A DNA stretch of 64,000 nucleotides from Ensifer sp. BR816 (GTDB lineage Bacteria > Pseudomonadota > Alphaproteobacteria > Rhizobiales > Rhizobiaceae), in NCBI RefSeq assembly GCF_000378985.1, contig NZ_KB905370.1:1765830-1829829 (forward strand), read 5' to 3'. The number at the start of each line of letters is the position of its first letter. Positions within the stretch are counted from its first letter, which is position 1. The notes beneath the pieces were generated by a model. It saw only the letters and a list, made by a program, of their open reading frames with translations. It was not told where the DNA came from and did no database searches. A program made the position numbers and the translations under genes. Positions 36,707 to 45,568 of this stretch are shown in pieces.

Positions 36707-39190
36707 CTATTCCGCCGCGATGATCTTCGGCATGTCGGCGGAGGGGATGCGGCAGGCGACTTCCGTGCCTTCGCCCTCCTTGCTGCGGATTGCGACGGTG
36801 CCGTGATGCAGGCTGACGAAGCTCTCGACGATCGACAGTCCGAGGCCCGCGCCGCCGCTCTGGCCGTAGCTCTCGAAGCGGTTGAACACGGTGTTCAGTA
36901 CGTCCTGCGGAATGCCCGGTCCGGTATCGGTGACGGAGAAGACGAAATCGCCGCCTTCGCGCCCGCACTTGAGATCGATCATGCTGCCGTCGGGCGCGAA
37001 ATTGGCGGCGTTGGTCAGGAGCTTGATGAAGACCTGCTTCAGCCGCTGCTGGTCTGCGGTGATGTGGCCGAGATTGTCTGGGGCGTCGATCCTCAGCGAG
37101 ACGCCGCTCTCGGTGAGCCTCTCGGCCATTTGCTGCGCCACGTCGTCGAGCAGATCGAGGAGGTTCACCTCGGACATTTCGAGTTCGACGATGCCGGCAT
37201 CGACAGTTGCAAGATCGAGGATGTCGTTGACGATCGTCAGCAGGAGCGAAGAAGACGTGGCGATATGGTCGACATATTCCGCCTGGCGGTCGTTGAGCGC
37301 GCCGAAGGCCGGTGTCTTCAGGAGATCGGCAAAACCGATGATGTTCGTCAGCGGCGAGCGCAGCTCGTAGGAGACGTGGTGGACGAAATCGTTCTTCAGG
37401 GCATCCGCCTTGCGCAAGGCGTCGTTCTTTTCCGTCAGCGCTCGCTCGACCCGCACGCTGTCGGTGATGTTGACGAAGGTCAGCATCGTCTGGGCGTTGG
37501 GCAGCGGAATGACGGCATAGTCGAGGATCAGCCCAGTGCGCAGCTCGAGAATGCCGCGGCTCGACGGCCGCTCGTCGTCGAAGCTGGTGATGATATGGGC
37601 GAAGCGTTTCCAGCCATCCGGCTGGTCGTAGGAGGAAAGGCAGGCCTGCTCGACGGCACGGATATGGGTACCGGGCTTGGCTTCCGCCTCGCTGATGCCC
37701 CAGATCGCCCGGAAGGCGGGATTGGACAGCCGGATGCGCCCGTCGGGCCCGAAGACGGCGACGCCTTCGGCAAGATGGTCGATCGTTTCGCCCTGCACCT
37801 GGACCAGCGTGTTGTAGCGGGTTTCGAGGTCGACCTTCTCCGTCAGGTTCTCGAAGACCCAGGTCGCGCCGCCCTGCGGCCGTGCCGTCGCGAAGACGCG
37901 GAGCGTCTGGCCGTTCGGCAGGTGCCAGAGGTCGGACTGCGTGTCGAGGGCCTGGTAGACCGACAGCGCGTTTGCCTTCCATTGCTTCCAATTGAGCGGC
38001 TCCGGCAGCTTGCCGCCGGCTCTCAGCCGGTCGAGCACTTCGCCATTGTCGGGCTTGCGCTCCAGAAAGCCCATGTCCAGCTCCCAGAGGCGCTGGAAGG
38101 CCTGGTTGTAGAATTGCAGGCGCTGATTGCCGTCGAAGATGGCGACGGGCGTTGCCAGGTGGTCGAGCGTTTCGGCGTGGCTCTTCAAGGTGCGCGCCAG
38201 TTCCTCGCGCACCGCTTCGATGCCGGAAACGTCGATGGCGACCCCGGCCGAGCCGGCGGGGGTGCGGGCGTCGACGACGTCGAAGAAGGTCCGGTTTCCT
38301 TTGACGACGGTCGAAACCTTGTCGCGGAAGGGCGTTTCGAAGGTCGAGACGGCACGGATCTTTTCGCGCGCCGCCGTGGCCAGCAATTCGCGCCCCTCGG
38401 CCGTGGCCGCCGACGCGCTCCGGGCATCGACCGCCTCGGCATAGGCCTCGTTCACCCATTCGAGCTTGCCGTCGGCGCTGCGCTGCCAGACCGGAAGGTC
38501 GATCGCGTCGAACAGCGTGCGGAATGTCGAGAGCGAGGCATGCAACTGGTCGCGCTCGAGCTTCAGCTCGGCGAGTTCCGCCCTCAGATTGTTGAGCGCG
38601 ATGAAACGCACGAAGGCCCTACCTCCGGATACGCGACCCTGCGCCTCCAGCACTTCGCTGCGCTGCGTTTCGAGCACCAGGTCGAAGCTTTGCGCCTGGG
38701 CGCGCAGGGCCTCGATGGCTTTTTCCAGTTGGCCTGCCGATTGCGGCTTGATCCAGCGCCCGAAAGCCAGAAAATCCCGGTCGTCCTGCGGCGCACCGGT
38801 CTCGACGGGAAGCTGCCCGAGAAATTCCGGGCGCTCCGCCAGCCCGTCCCAGACGACGATTCGCCGGTTCTTGTCAGCGATGAGGGCCTGGAAACGGGAA
38901 ATCCGCTGGTTCGCGTCCGAAAGGTCGGAGTGCAACGCACGATTTTCCGCTTCGATATTGCCACGCTGGCGGATAAGCCAGATCGCCGAAAGCATGGCAG
39001 CGGAGATCACGCCGATCAGGACGGAAAAGGTCACGACCTCGGAGGAGCCGAAAATGGACCTGGCAACCGGAGCGGAAGCCTGGGCTGCCGCATCCGTGGC
39101 CGCGAAAAGCGTCGTGCCGGCGAGCAGCCGCCGCACCAGCCGGTTAGCCCTGCAGCCGGCGCCGAAAAACCTCGATCGTTCTGTCTTCAT
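36707..39190 (-). CDS. divL: DivL-type PAS-domain sensor kinase with Tyr at the H-box
   Basis: 827 residues from the ATG at 39190; a TTG at 39214 would add 8. An N-terminal signal-like segment and one membrane span (VVTFSVLIGVISAAMLSAIWL) are followed by a coiled coil, several PAS domains (about 225-590) and a kinase core. The dimerisation helix reads FVHHVSYELRSPLTNIIGF, so the phospho-accepting His is replaced by Tyr (codon 37367-37369). ATP-binding boxes (KLLTNAANFAPDG, DTGPGIP, GAGLGLSIVES) are intact. Tyr at this place plus PAS repeats identifies DivL, the essential regulator of the DivK-CckA-CtrA cell-cycle pathway. Confidence 0.85.
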   Translation of the reverse strand: MKTERSRFFGAGCRANRLVRRLLAGTTLFAATDAAAQASAPVARSIFGSSEVVTFSVLIGVISAAMLSAIWLIRQRGNIEAENRALHSDLSDANQRISRFQALIADKNRRIVVWDGLAERPEFLGQLPVETGAPQDDRDFLAFGRWIKPQSAGQLEKAIEALRAQAQSFDLVLETQRSEVLEAQGRVSGGRAFVRFIALNNLRAELAELKLERDQLHASLSTFRTLFDAIDLPVWQRSADGKLEWVNEAYAEAVDARSASAATAEGRELLATAAREKIRAVSTFETPFRDKVSTVVKGNRTFFDVVDARTPAGSAGVAIDVSGIEAVREELARTLKSHAETLDHLATPVAIFDGNQRLQFYNQAFQRLWELDMGFLERKPDNGEVLDRLRAGGKLPEPLNWKQWKANALSVYQALDTQSDLWHLPNGQTLRVFATARPQGGATWVFENLTEKVDLETRYNTLVQVQGETIDHLAEGVAVFGPDGRIRLSNPAFRAIWGISEAEAKPGTHIRAVEQACLSSYDQPDGWKRFAHIITSFDDERPSSRGILELRTGLILDYAVIPLPNAQTMLTFVNITDSVRVERALTEKNDALRKADALKNDFVHHVSYELRSPLTNIIGFADLLKTPAFGALNDRQAEYVDHIATSSSLLLTIVNDILDLATVDAGIVELEMSEVNLLDLLDDVAQQMAERLTESGVSLRIDAPDNLGHITADQQRLKQVFIKLLTNAANFAPDGSMIDLKCGREGGDFVFSVTDTGPGIPQDVLNTVFNRFESYGQSGGAGLGLSIVESFVSLHHGTVAIRSKEGEGTEVACRIPSADMPKIIAAE

Positions 39191-39453
39191 GGCGCCGTCC
39201 CCGTCGACCCGCAAAGTGCCGCCGACTTCATGTCGCCATGCCCGAAACCCTCAAGCAGGGTTTGCGCTTGTTCCGATTGCATCCCCGGTCTGTCTCCGTC
39301 TGTTTGCCGCTGTCCGACAAGACATACCCGCTCGCAACGCCTTAGCCCCCGCACGTCCGGCTCTCCAATCCTGCGATGGAAAGTCCGCCCCGGCGTCACG
39401 AATCAATGACTTAACCATACTTCTTTGAAGATTCGCCGGAAAGTGCGCCGCCC

Positions 39454-39490
39454 AAAAAAGCGGCCGCGATCTCATGTCAAGATCGCGGCC
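39454..39490 (-). terminator. rho-independent terminator of ahcY
   Basis: Perfect 10-bp stem (GGCCGCGATC at 39462-39471, GATCGCGGCC at 39481-39490). On the minus strand it is followed by CTTTTTT. It lies 31 bases after the ahcY stop. Confidence 0.88.
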
Positions 39491-39520
39491 ACAAGATGTT
39501 GTGGATTGCTCGGGTAGGGA

Positions 39521-40921
39521 TTAGTACCGGTAGTGTTCAGCCTTGAACGGGCCCTGCGGCTTCACGCCGATATAGCCTGCCTGCTCTTCCGAAAGCTCGG
39601 TGAGCTTGGCGCCGAGCTTGGCGAGATGCAGGCGGGCGACCTTTTCGTCGAGCTGCTTCGGCAGGATGTAGACCTCATTCTTGTAGTTTCCGCCCTTGGT
39701 GAAGAGCTCGATCTGCGCCAGCACCTGGTTGGAGAAGGAGGCCGACATGACGAAGGACGGGTGTCCGGTCGCGTTGCCGAGGTTCAGGAGGCGGCCCTCC
39801 GAAAGCAGGATCAGCCGGTTGCCCTTCGGGAACTCGATCAGGTCCACCTGCGGCTTGACGTTCGTCCATTTCAGGTTCCTGAGCGCGGAAACCTGGATCT
39901 CGTTGTCGAAGTGGCCGATATTGCCGACGATCGCCATGTCCTTCATCTCGCGCATATGCTCGATGCGGATGACGTCCTTGTTGCCGGTGGTGGTGATGAA
40001 GATGTCGGCAGTCGCGACGACATCCTCGAGCTGCACCACCTCGTAGCCGTCCATGGCGGCCTGCAAGGCGCAGATCGGATCGATTTCGGTGACCTTGACG
40101 CGGGCGCCGGCACCCTGCAGCGAGGCGGCCGAGCCCTTGCCGACGTCGCCATAGCCGCAAACCACGGCGACCTTGCCGGCCATCATCACGTCGGTACCGC
40201 GGCGGATGCCGTCGACGAGCGACTCCTTGCAGCCGTACTTGTTGTCGAACTTCGACTTGGTGACGCTGTCGTTGACGTTGATGGCCGGGAAGGGCAGCAG
40301 GCCCTTGGCCTGGAGCTGGTAGAGGCGGTTGACGCCGGTGGTCGTCTCTTCGGTCACGCCCTGGATGGCGTCGCGCTGCTTGGTGAACCAACCGGGCGTT
40401 GCGGCGAGGCGCTTCTTGATCTGGGCGAAGAGGATTTCTTCCTCTTCCGAACCAGGGTTCGAAAGCACGTTCTCGCCGGCTTCGGCGCGGGCGCCGAGCA
40501 GGATGTACATGGTGGCGTCGCCGCCGTCGTCCAGGATCATGTTGGAAAAGCCGCCGTCGGCCCACTGGAAGATCTTGTCCGTATAGGTCCAGTATTCTTC
40601 GAGCGTCTCGCCCTTGACGGCGAAGACCGGCACGCCGCTTGCGGCGATCGCCGCTGCGGCGTGGTCCTGCGTGGAGAAGATGTTGCAGGACGCCCAGCGG
40701 ACTTCCGCGCCAAGCGCAACCAGTGTCTCGATCAGGACGGCCGTCTGGATGGTCATGTGCAGCGAGCCGGTGATGCGCGCGCCCTTCAGTGGCTTCGATG
40801 CTCCGAACTCTTCGCGGCAGGCCATCAGGCCCGGCATTTCCGTTTCGGCGATGTCAATTTCCTTGCGGCCGAAATCGGCGAGCGCGATATCGGCGACGAT
40901 ATAGTCCTGAGTGGCGGTCAT
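39521..40921 (-). CDS. ahcY: S-adenosylhomocysteine hydrolase
   Basis: 466-residue NAD-dependent enzyme that splits S-adenosylhomocysteine to adenosine and homocysteine, recycling the product inhibitor of methyltransferases. The NAD-binding motif [19 protein letters not shown], the substrate-binding [12 protein letters not shown] and the C-terminal KAEHYRY ending are all characteristic. Length fits the proteobacterial form with its approximately 40-residue insert. A perfect inverted repeat lies about 130 bases upstream. Confidence 0.97.
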   Translation of the reverse strand: MTATQDYIVADIALADFGRKEIDIAETEMPGLMACREEFGASKPLKGARITGSLHMTIQTAVLIETLVALGAEVRWASCNIFSTQDHAAAAIAASGVPVFAVKGETLEEYWTYTDKIFQWADGGFSNMILDDGGDATMYILLGARAEAGENVLSNPGSEEEEILFAQIKKRLAATPGWFTKQRDAIQGVTEETTTGVNRLYQLQAKGLLPFPAINVNDSVTKSKFDNKYGCKESLVDGIRRGTDVMMAGKVAVVCGYGDVGKGSAASLQGAGARVKVTEIDPICALQAAMDGYEVVQLEDVVATADIFITTTGNKDVIRIEHMREMKDMAIVGNIGHFDNEIQVSALRNLKWTNVKPQVDLIEFPKGNRLILLSEGRLLNLGNATGHPSFVMSASFSNQVLAQIELFTKGGNYKNEVYILPKQLDEKVARLHLAKLGAKLTELSEEQAGYIGVKPQGPFKAEHYRY

Positions 40922-41052
40922 GGAGTTCTCCAGGCTGGTCTCTTGGGGCGCACGCCGCTTTGTGTTCCTGCGGCATCACGATGCCTCCCGCGCTTCAAGC
41001 TGGCGGGGAGAGTGCGCCCGGTCTATCAGGAATCGCCGGGGAGGGCAACTCT

Positions 41053-41074
41053 CATATAAAGAGGTCTTTATATG
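41053..41074. promoter_or_regulatory. perfect inverted repeat upstream of ahcY (ArsR/SahR-type operator candidate)
   Basis: CATATAAAGA at 41053-41062 and TCTTTATATG at 41065-41074, a perfect 10-bp inverted repeat with a GG centre, 132 bases before the ahcY start. ArsR-family regulators of the SahR type, which sense S-adenosylhomocysteine, bind AT-rich palindromes of this form upstream of ahcY in proteobacteria. Assignment is by similarity of motif and context. Confidence 0.6.
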
Positions 41075-41113
41075 TTTATATCGTCGGGGAGGGGGATCAG
41101 CGAGCCTGAGGCG

Positions 41114-41407
41114 TTACATCTCTTCGCCGAACTTGTCGCGCACCAGCGCGTCGAGGGCATTCAAGGCCTCTTCGGCCTGGAGGCCGCTGGCGGTGACGAA
41201 CACCGTGCACCCGGTGCTGGCCGCCAGCATCATCAGCCCCATGATCGATGTTCCGCCGACGGTCATCCCGTCCTTCGATACGGTGATTTCGGCCTCGTAG
41301 GCCTCGACCGTCTGCACGAATTTCGCCGAGGCCCGTGCATGCAGGCCGCGCTTGTTGATGATGAGAAGTTCGCGCGTCAGCGCCGCGTCGGGCAGGTGGT
41401 CCATCAT
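41114..41407 (-). CDS. phosphocarrier protein HPr
   Basis: 97 residues from the ATG at 41407 (a second ATG follows immediately). HPr of the rhizobial incomplete PTS. The phosphorylatable His23 is in INKRGLHARAS and the regulatory Ser54, target of HPr kinase, is in VGGTSIMGLMML. It overlaps the EIIA gene stop by a few bases. The larger frame to 41707 is only the extended open frame. HPr, EIIA and HprK are encoded together, suggesting a regulatory rather than a transport PTS. Confidence 0.92.
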   Translation of the reverse strand: MMDHLPDAALTRELLIINKRGLHARASAKFVQTVEAYEAEITVSKDGMTVGGTSIMGLMMLAASTGCTVFVTASGLQAEEALNALDALVRDKFGEEM

Positions 41408-41805
41408 TTTCCACTCAGGACGCGGCTGGCGACGTTGATGTATTTGCGGCCGGCCTCGGAAGCCTCGACGAGGGCCTTGTCCATGTCGCTTTCGCCCCGC
41501 ACGCCGGCGAGCTTGATCAGCATCGGCAGGTTGACGCCGGCAATCACCTCGACGACGCCGCTGCGCATGACGGAAATGGCGAGATTGGAGGGCGTGCCGC
41601 CGAACATGTCGGTCAGGATGATCACGCCGTTGCCTTCGTCGGCACTTTCGACGGCGTCGAGGATATCCTGACGCCGCTGGTCCATGTCGTCCTCGGGGCC
41701 GATGCACACCGTCTCGATAGATTTCTGCGGACCGACGACATGCTCCAAGGCAAGCCGAAACTCATCCGCCAGCTTGCCATGGGTGACAAGCACAAGTCCG
41801 ATCAT
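41404..41805 (-). CDS. PTS EIIA component, mannose/fructose (EIIA-Man) family
   Basis: 133 residues from the ATG at 41805 (MIGLVLVTHGKLADEF). The active-site His9 is in VTHG, and ILTDMFGGTPSNLAISVM is a clear EIIA-Man signature. No EIIB/EIIC permease is encoded nearby, so the protein is a likely regulatory phosphate acceptor in the rhizobial PTS, which is linked to ChvGI and carbon metabolism in several alphaproteobacteria. Confidence 0.92.
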   Translation of the reverse strand: MIGLVLVTHGKLADEFRLALEHVVGPQKSIETVCIGPEDDMDQRRQDILDAVESADEGNGVIILTDMFGGTPSNLAISVMRSGVVEVIAGVNLPMLIKLAGVRGESDMDKALVEASEAGRKYINVASRVLSGK

Positions 41806-41961
41806 GGGTATCTTTGCTCCAACTGCATCTGCAACTCGTCGATGGTCAGATATCGCAATGCAGCAATTTCGTCCACCTGTTGGGGCGGCCATCTTGGCAA
41901 GGAAAAGGCGAAGTGCAAGACAAAAATGCCGAAAAAGCAGCCGCCCTGCCTCTCAATAAGG

Positions 41962-42420
41962 CTAAAGGCCTATTTTTTCCGGCAGCAAAGCCATGAGCGA
42001 ATCGACCGGAGAGAGCAGCGTTTCAACAGGAAGACGCAGCATCGGCAGGCTTCGCCCGAGCTCAAGCTCCAGTTCCTCCTGCTCCGGCGGCAGGCGAGGA
42101 TCGAAGGGCGCACGCACCGGCATCACCGCCCAGTCGAGGACGCAGGCGGCGAGCGTTTCGATCTCGGCTATGCCGCCGCCGCGGATCTCGATCAGGCCGC
42201 AGATGGTCGGCGGGCAGCGCGCCACGATCCGCCCGTTCGCGAGCGTCAGGTCGACCCGGTCGTCGGCAACAAGCGCCGCGAAGCGGCCGCGGCGCTTGAC
42301 TTCGGAGATGCAGGCAAGCGCCAGGGCCGACTTTCCGGATCCGGACGGGCCGGTGACGAGGATGCCGGTCGTGCCGAGCACGATCGCGGTGCCGTGGATG
42401 TTGCAGTGCGGCGCACTCAC
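41962..42420 (-). CDS. hprK: HPr kinase/phosphorylase, short alphaproteobacterial form
   Basis: 152 residues, only the catalytic C-terminal half of the Firmicutes enzyme. It has Walker A LVTGPSGSGKSALAL, ALVADDRVDLT and IEIRGGGIAEI. Alphaproteobacterial HprK lacks the N-terminal domain, so the length is expected. It phosphorylates HPr at the Ser. It overlaps chvG by 4 bases (42417-42420), coupling it to the two-component system. Confidence 0.93.
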   Translation of the reverse strand: MSAPHCNIHGTAIVLGTTGILVTGPSGSGKSALALACISEVKRRGRFAALVADDRVDLTLANGRIVARCPPTICGLIEIRGGGIAEIETLAACVLDWAVMPVRAPFDPRLPPEQEELELELGRSLPMLRLPVETLLSPVDSLMALLPEKIGL

Positions 42421-44219
42421 GGATGCGGCTCGGCCGGAAGCGAAAGGATGAAGCGGGCGCCGGTCACTTCGCCGCCCTTGCCGACGATGTTTTCCGCCTT
42501 GAGCGTGCCGCCATGCGCTTCGGCGATCTGGCGCGAAATCGACAGGCCGAGGCCGGAATTCTGGCCGAAATCCTCGCCTTCCGGTCGGTCCGTGTAGAAG
42601 CGCTCGAAGATCCGGTCGATGTCCTCCGCCTGGACGCCGGGGCCGTTGTCCTCGACGTAGACGAGGCAGCGCGACCGCGACCGGGTCAGGCGCAGGATGA
42701 TCCGGCCGTTCGGCTCGGGCACGAAGGAGCGGGCGTTCTCGATGAGGTTGGTGATGATCTGCCCGATGCGCAGGTCGTGGCCGCTGACGATGAAGCTCGC
42801 CTTCGGATTGTCCTTGCGATCGACGACGAAGTCGAGCAGCACGGGCTTCTTCTTGCCGCGAATCTGCCGGGAGATGTCGACGAGGTCGCCGAGGAGTTTT
42901 TCCAGGTCGATCTTCTTCGCATCGCTGCGCGCCAGTTCCGCATCGAGCCGCGAGGCGTCCGAAATGTCGCTGATCAGCCGGTCGAGGCGCCGGACATCGT
43001 GCTGGATGATGTCGAGCAGCCGCTTCTTGGAGTCCTCCGTGCGCGCCAGCGGCAGGGTTTCGACGGCACTCCTGAGCGAGGTGAGCGGGTTCTTGAGCTC
43101 ATGGCTGACATCGGCGGCAAAATTCTCGATCGCCGCGATGCGGTCGTAGAGCGCCGTCGTCATTTCCCGCAGCGCCACCGACAGGTTGCCGATCTCGTCC
43201 TGGCGGCGGGAGAAATCCGGAATTTCCTCGCGTTCCTTGGCGCCGCCGCGGCGCACGCGGATGGCGGCGGCCGAAAGCCGCCGGAGCGGATTGGCGATCG
43301 TCGACGACAAGAGCAGCGACAGGATGACGTTGACGAGCGCCGCCACGCCGAAGACGCGGATGATCGCCAGGCGTTCGGCATGGACGATCTTGTCGATGTC
43401 GCCCGCCTGGGTGGAAAGCAAGAGCACGCCGAGCACGGCGCGGAAACGCTGCACCGGCACCGCCACGGACACGATCAGCTCGCCTTTTTCGGTGACGCGC
43501 ACCACGGCCCCGCGCACGCCGGTCAGTGCGTTCATCACTTCCGGATAAATCGAGCCGTTGCCGCCCGGGGGCTCCTTGTAGAGCGGCAGGTCGCCCGGCT
43601 GCAGCAGCCGGTTGAACCAGGTGCTGATCGTCTCCGCGACGCTCGACGTTTCCGGATCGACGGGCGGAAGGTCGAACCGAAGCACTTGGCCGCCGCTGTA
43701 GAGGTGACGCGAGTCGAGCAGCAGGTCGGCGTCGGCATCGAACAGGCGAGCGCGCGTGCGCGTCGGCGAGATCAGCCGTCTGAGGACCGGCGCAACCCGC
43801 TCCTGGATGATCGGGAATTCCAGATCCTCGTCGCTCGGAAGCGGGGTGATGCTCTCGCCGGCCTGCAGTTCGAGCAGCTTTTGCGGATCGATGGTGATCG
43901 AGTTGGTGTCGACCGATGCCGAGGCTGAGATGGCGCCGGCGATGATTTCGCCCTGGGTCAGCAGGCTCTCCACGCGGGCGTCGATGAGGCCTTCGCGGAA
44001 CTGGTTCAGATACATGATCCCGCCGACCAGAACGACCAGCGCGACGAGGTTGAAGAAGACGATGCGTCGCGTCAGGCTGGAGAAGACGGCATTGCCGAAC
44101 AGGCGCCGGATCAGAGTGAACGGATGCGCCCACCGGCGCCGCCCACGCAGCGCCGACGACCGCCCGTCGGAATCTTCGATCTCGCCCTGCAAGACTTCTA
44201 CCAAGTCTTCCGCTCCCAC
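42417..44219 (-). CDS. chvG: ChvG/ExoS-type sensor histidine kinase
   Basis: 600 residues from the GTG at 44219, the first plausible start in a frame that stays open upstream. Membrane spans are RIVFFNLVALVVLVGGIMYL (about 52-72) and FGVAALVNVILSLLLSS (about 284-300), flanking a periplasmic sensor domain. HAMP and HisKA follow, with His in FAADVSHELKNPLTSLRSAV, and then HATPase boxes DNGPGV and NSGLGLSIS. ChvG (ExoS in Sinorhizobium) senses acid and envelope stress with ExoR and controls succinoglycan, flagella and host-associated genes through ChvI. Confidence 0.93.
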   Translation of the reverse strand: MGAEDLVEVLQGEIEDSDGRSSALRGRRRWAHPFTLIRRLFGNAVFSSLTRRIVFFNLVALVVLVGGIMYLNQFREGLIDARVESLLTQGEIIAGAISASASVDTNSITIDPQKLLELQAGESITPLPSDEDLEFPIIQERVAPVLRRLISPTRTRARLFDADADLLLDSRHLYSGGQVLRFDLPPVDPETSSVAETISTWFNRLLQPGDLPLYKEPPGGNGSIYPEVMNALTGVRGAVVRVTEKGELIVSVAVPVQRFRAVLGVLLLSTQAGDIDKIVHAERLAIIRVFGVAALVNVILSLLLSSTIANPLRRLSAAAIRVRRGGAKEREEIPDFSRRQDEIGNLSVALREMTTALYDRIAAIENFAADVSHELKNPLTSLRSAVETLPLARTEDSKKRLLDIIQHDVRRLDRLISDISDASRLDAELARSDAKKIDLEKLLGDLVDISRQIRGKKKPVLLDFVVDRKDNPKASFIVSGHDLRIGQIITNLIENARSFVPEPNGRIILRLTRSRSRCLVYVEDNGPGVQAEDIDRIFERFYTDRPEGEDFGQNSGLGLSISRQIAEAHGGTLKAENIVGKGGEVTGARFILSLPAEPHP

Positions 44220-44507
44220 GGCGAAATGTTCGCCGCCCGTTTCGTTTGCGCCCCGGCCTGCCGCTCGTCCAAGGGATCCGTCGGCGCCGCCCCCGCCGTT
44301 GCCGCGATCGGAGCACCGGGGTTCCGGCTGGAGGTCAAGCGTATTGCGGCGCCCTTTGCCGAAACCCGCGCCATCTGGCGGAAGCGATTGCGGCTAGGGT
44401 TCTGGATCCGCTCGAGGCGGCCATCCGCGAGCTGCGATCTCGTTCGGCCGCCGCGCCGGTTCTCAATGATCCACAATCGACGCGAAGGCAAGCCCCGCAG
44501 CGGCGCG
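44220..44507. other. gap between chvI and chvG
   Basis: 288 bases between two leftward genes that encode partners of one system. A minus-strand frame of 114 codons (44198-44542) overlaps both genes and has no family resemblance, so I do not call it. No strong terminator or long palindrome was seen. Confidence 0.5.
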
Positions 44508-45233
44508 TCAGGCGGACTCGCGGAAGCGATAGCCGACGCCATAGAGCGTCTCGATCATGTCGAAGTCGACGTCGACCATCTTGAACTTCTTGCGAAGCCG
44601 CTTGATGTGGCTGTCGATCGTCCGGTCGTCGACATAGACCTGCTCGTCATAGGCCGCATCCATCAGCGCGTCGCGGCTCTTCACGACGCCGGGGCGCTGC
44701 GCCAGCGAATGCAGGATGAGAAACTCGGTGACGGTCAGCGTGACCGGTTCGCTCTTCCAGGTACAGGTGTGGCGTTCCTGGTCCATGACCAGTTGACCGC
44801 GCTCCAGAGAGCGGGATGGTGCGTCGGCGCTCTTGGCGGGACCGGCGGCTCCAGCCGCGGCAGCGTCGCGGGCCGGCGCGCGGCGCAAGATCGCCTTCAC
44901 GCGCTCGACCAGGAGCCGCTGCGAGAACGGCTTGGTGATGAAATCGTCCGCACCCATCTTGAGGCCGAAGAGCTCGTCGATCTCCTCGTCCTTGGAGGTC
45001 AGGAAGATCACCGGCAGGTCGGATTTCTGCCGGAGCCGCCGCAAGAGTTCCATGCCGTCCATGCGCGGCATCTTGATGTCGAAGATCGCAAGGTGGGGCG
45101 GGCGCGCCAGCAGGCCCTCGAGCGCGGAAGCGCCGTCGGTATAGGTTTCGACCTTGTAGCCCTCGGCTTCCAGCGCGATGGCTACCGATGTCAGGATGTT
45201 ACGGTCGTCATCGACAAGCGCGATGGTCTGCAT
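44508..45233 (-). CDS. chvI: ChvI response regulator (OmpR family)
   Basis: 241 residues. The receiver domain has acidic residues in LVDDDRN, phospho-accepting Asp52 in [13 protein letters not shown] and Lys in ITKPFSQ. A linker rich in Ala spans about 119-140. The C-terminal winged-helix DNA-binding domain ([19 protein letters not shown] and [17 protein letters not shown]) is of the OmpR/PhoB type. It is the partner of ChvG and regulates envelope and symbiosis genes. It is divergent from pckA, so the 260-base gap may carry sites for both. Confidence 0.95.
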   Translation of the reverse strand: MQTIALVDDDRNILTSVAIALEAEGYKVETYTDGASALEGLLARPPHLAIFDIKMPRMDGMELLRRLRQKSDLPVIFLTSKDEEIDELFGLKMGADDFITKPFSQRLLVERVKAILRRAPARDAAAAGAAGPAKSADAPSRSLERGQLVMDQERHTCTWKSEPVTLTVTEFLILHSLAQRPGVVKSRDALMDAAYDEQVYVDDRTIDSHIKRLRKKFKMVDVDFDMIETLYGVGYRFRESA

Positions 45234-45414
45234 CGTGTTTCAACTCCGTCTCTATGGGGCCGGCGGCCGGAATCCGCTCCTGGAAGCGCCGGCAACCGCG
45301 AGTCACGGCTGCGTTACTGGAGTATAAAGGTGGAACAAATTGTGGCGAAGCGCAAATACCGTGTGGCGAGCCACCCCGAAATTGAGGTCGCGCAAGGACA
45401 TTTGCAAGTCGCGA

Positions 45415-45428
45415 TTCAACCGATTAAA
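45415..45428. promoter_or_regulatory. LacI-type operator candidate 1 before pckA
   Basis: TTCAACCGATTAAA shares the AA-CGATTAA pattern with the site at 45444, 29 bases away. The CG centre flanked by A/T is typical of LacI/GalR operators. Confidence 0.4.
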
Positions 45429-45443
45429 AAATGCATATTTTTC

Positions 45444-45457
45444 TTTAAATCGATTAA
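45444..45457. promoter_or_regulatory. LacI-type operator candidate 2 before pckA (PckR-like)
   Basis: TTTAAATCGATTAA is an almost perfect palindrome around TCGA. I recall that a LacI-family regulator, PckR, controls pckA in Sinorhizobium; the motif match is inferred. Confidence 0.45.
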
Positions 45458-45568
45458 TATACTGATATCATTAGTGTTTTAGATTTAGCTCTCTTGTCTT
45501 CGTTCGTCCTTGTCGGTATGTTCCGAGGAAATTCAACGCCATTTGCCAGAGACGAAGGAAGCTTGACC

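Larger units (their letters stand above)
45234..45568. other. divergent chvI-pckA regulatory region
   Basis: 335 bases. The right part (45415-45490) is notably AT-rich compared with the surrounding DNA and contains two LacI-type operator candidates. No gene seen. Confidence 0.6.

Noticed and set aside
36803-39409. Plus-strand frame of 868 codons opposite divL
   Set aside because: Shadow frame of divL with no recognisable domains.
40922-41113. SAH or SAM riboswitch upstream of ahcY
   Set aside because: I could not fit a known riboswitch fold to this leader; the strongest signal is the protein-operator-like inverted repeat.
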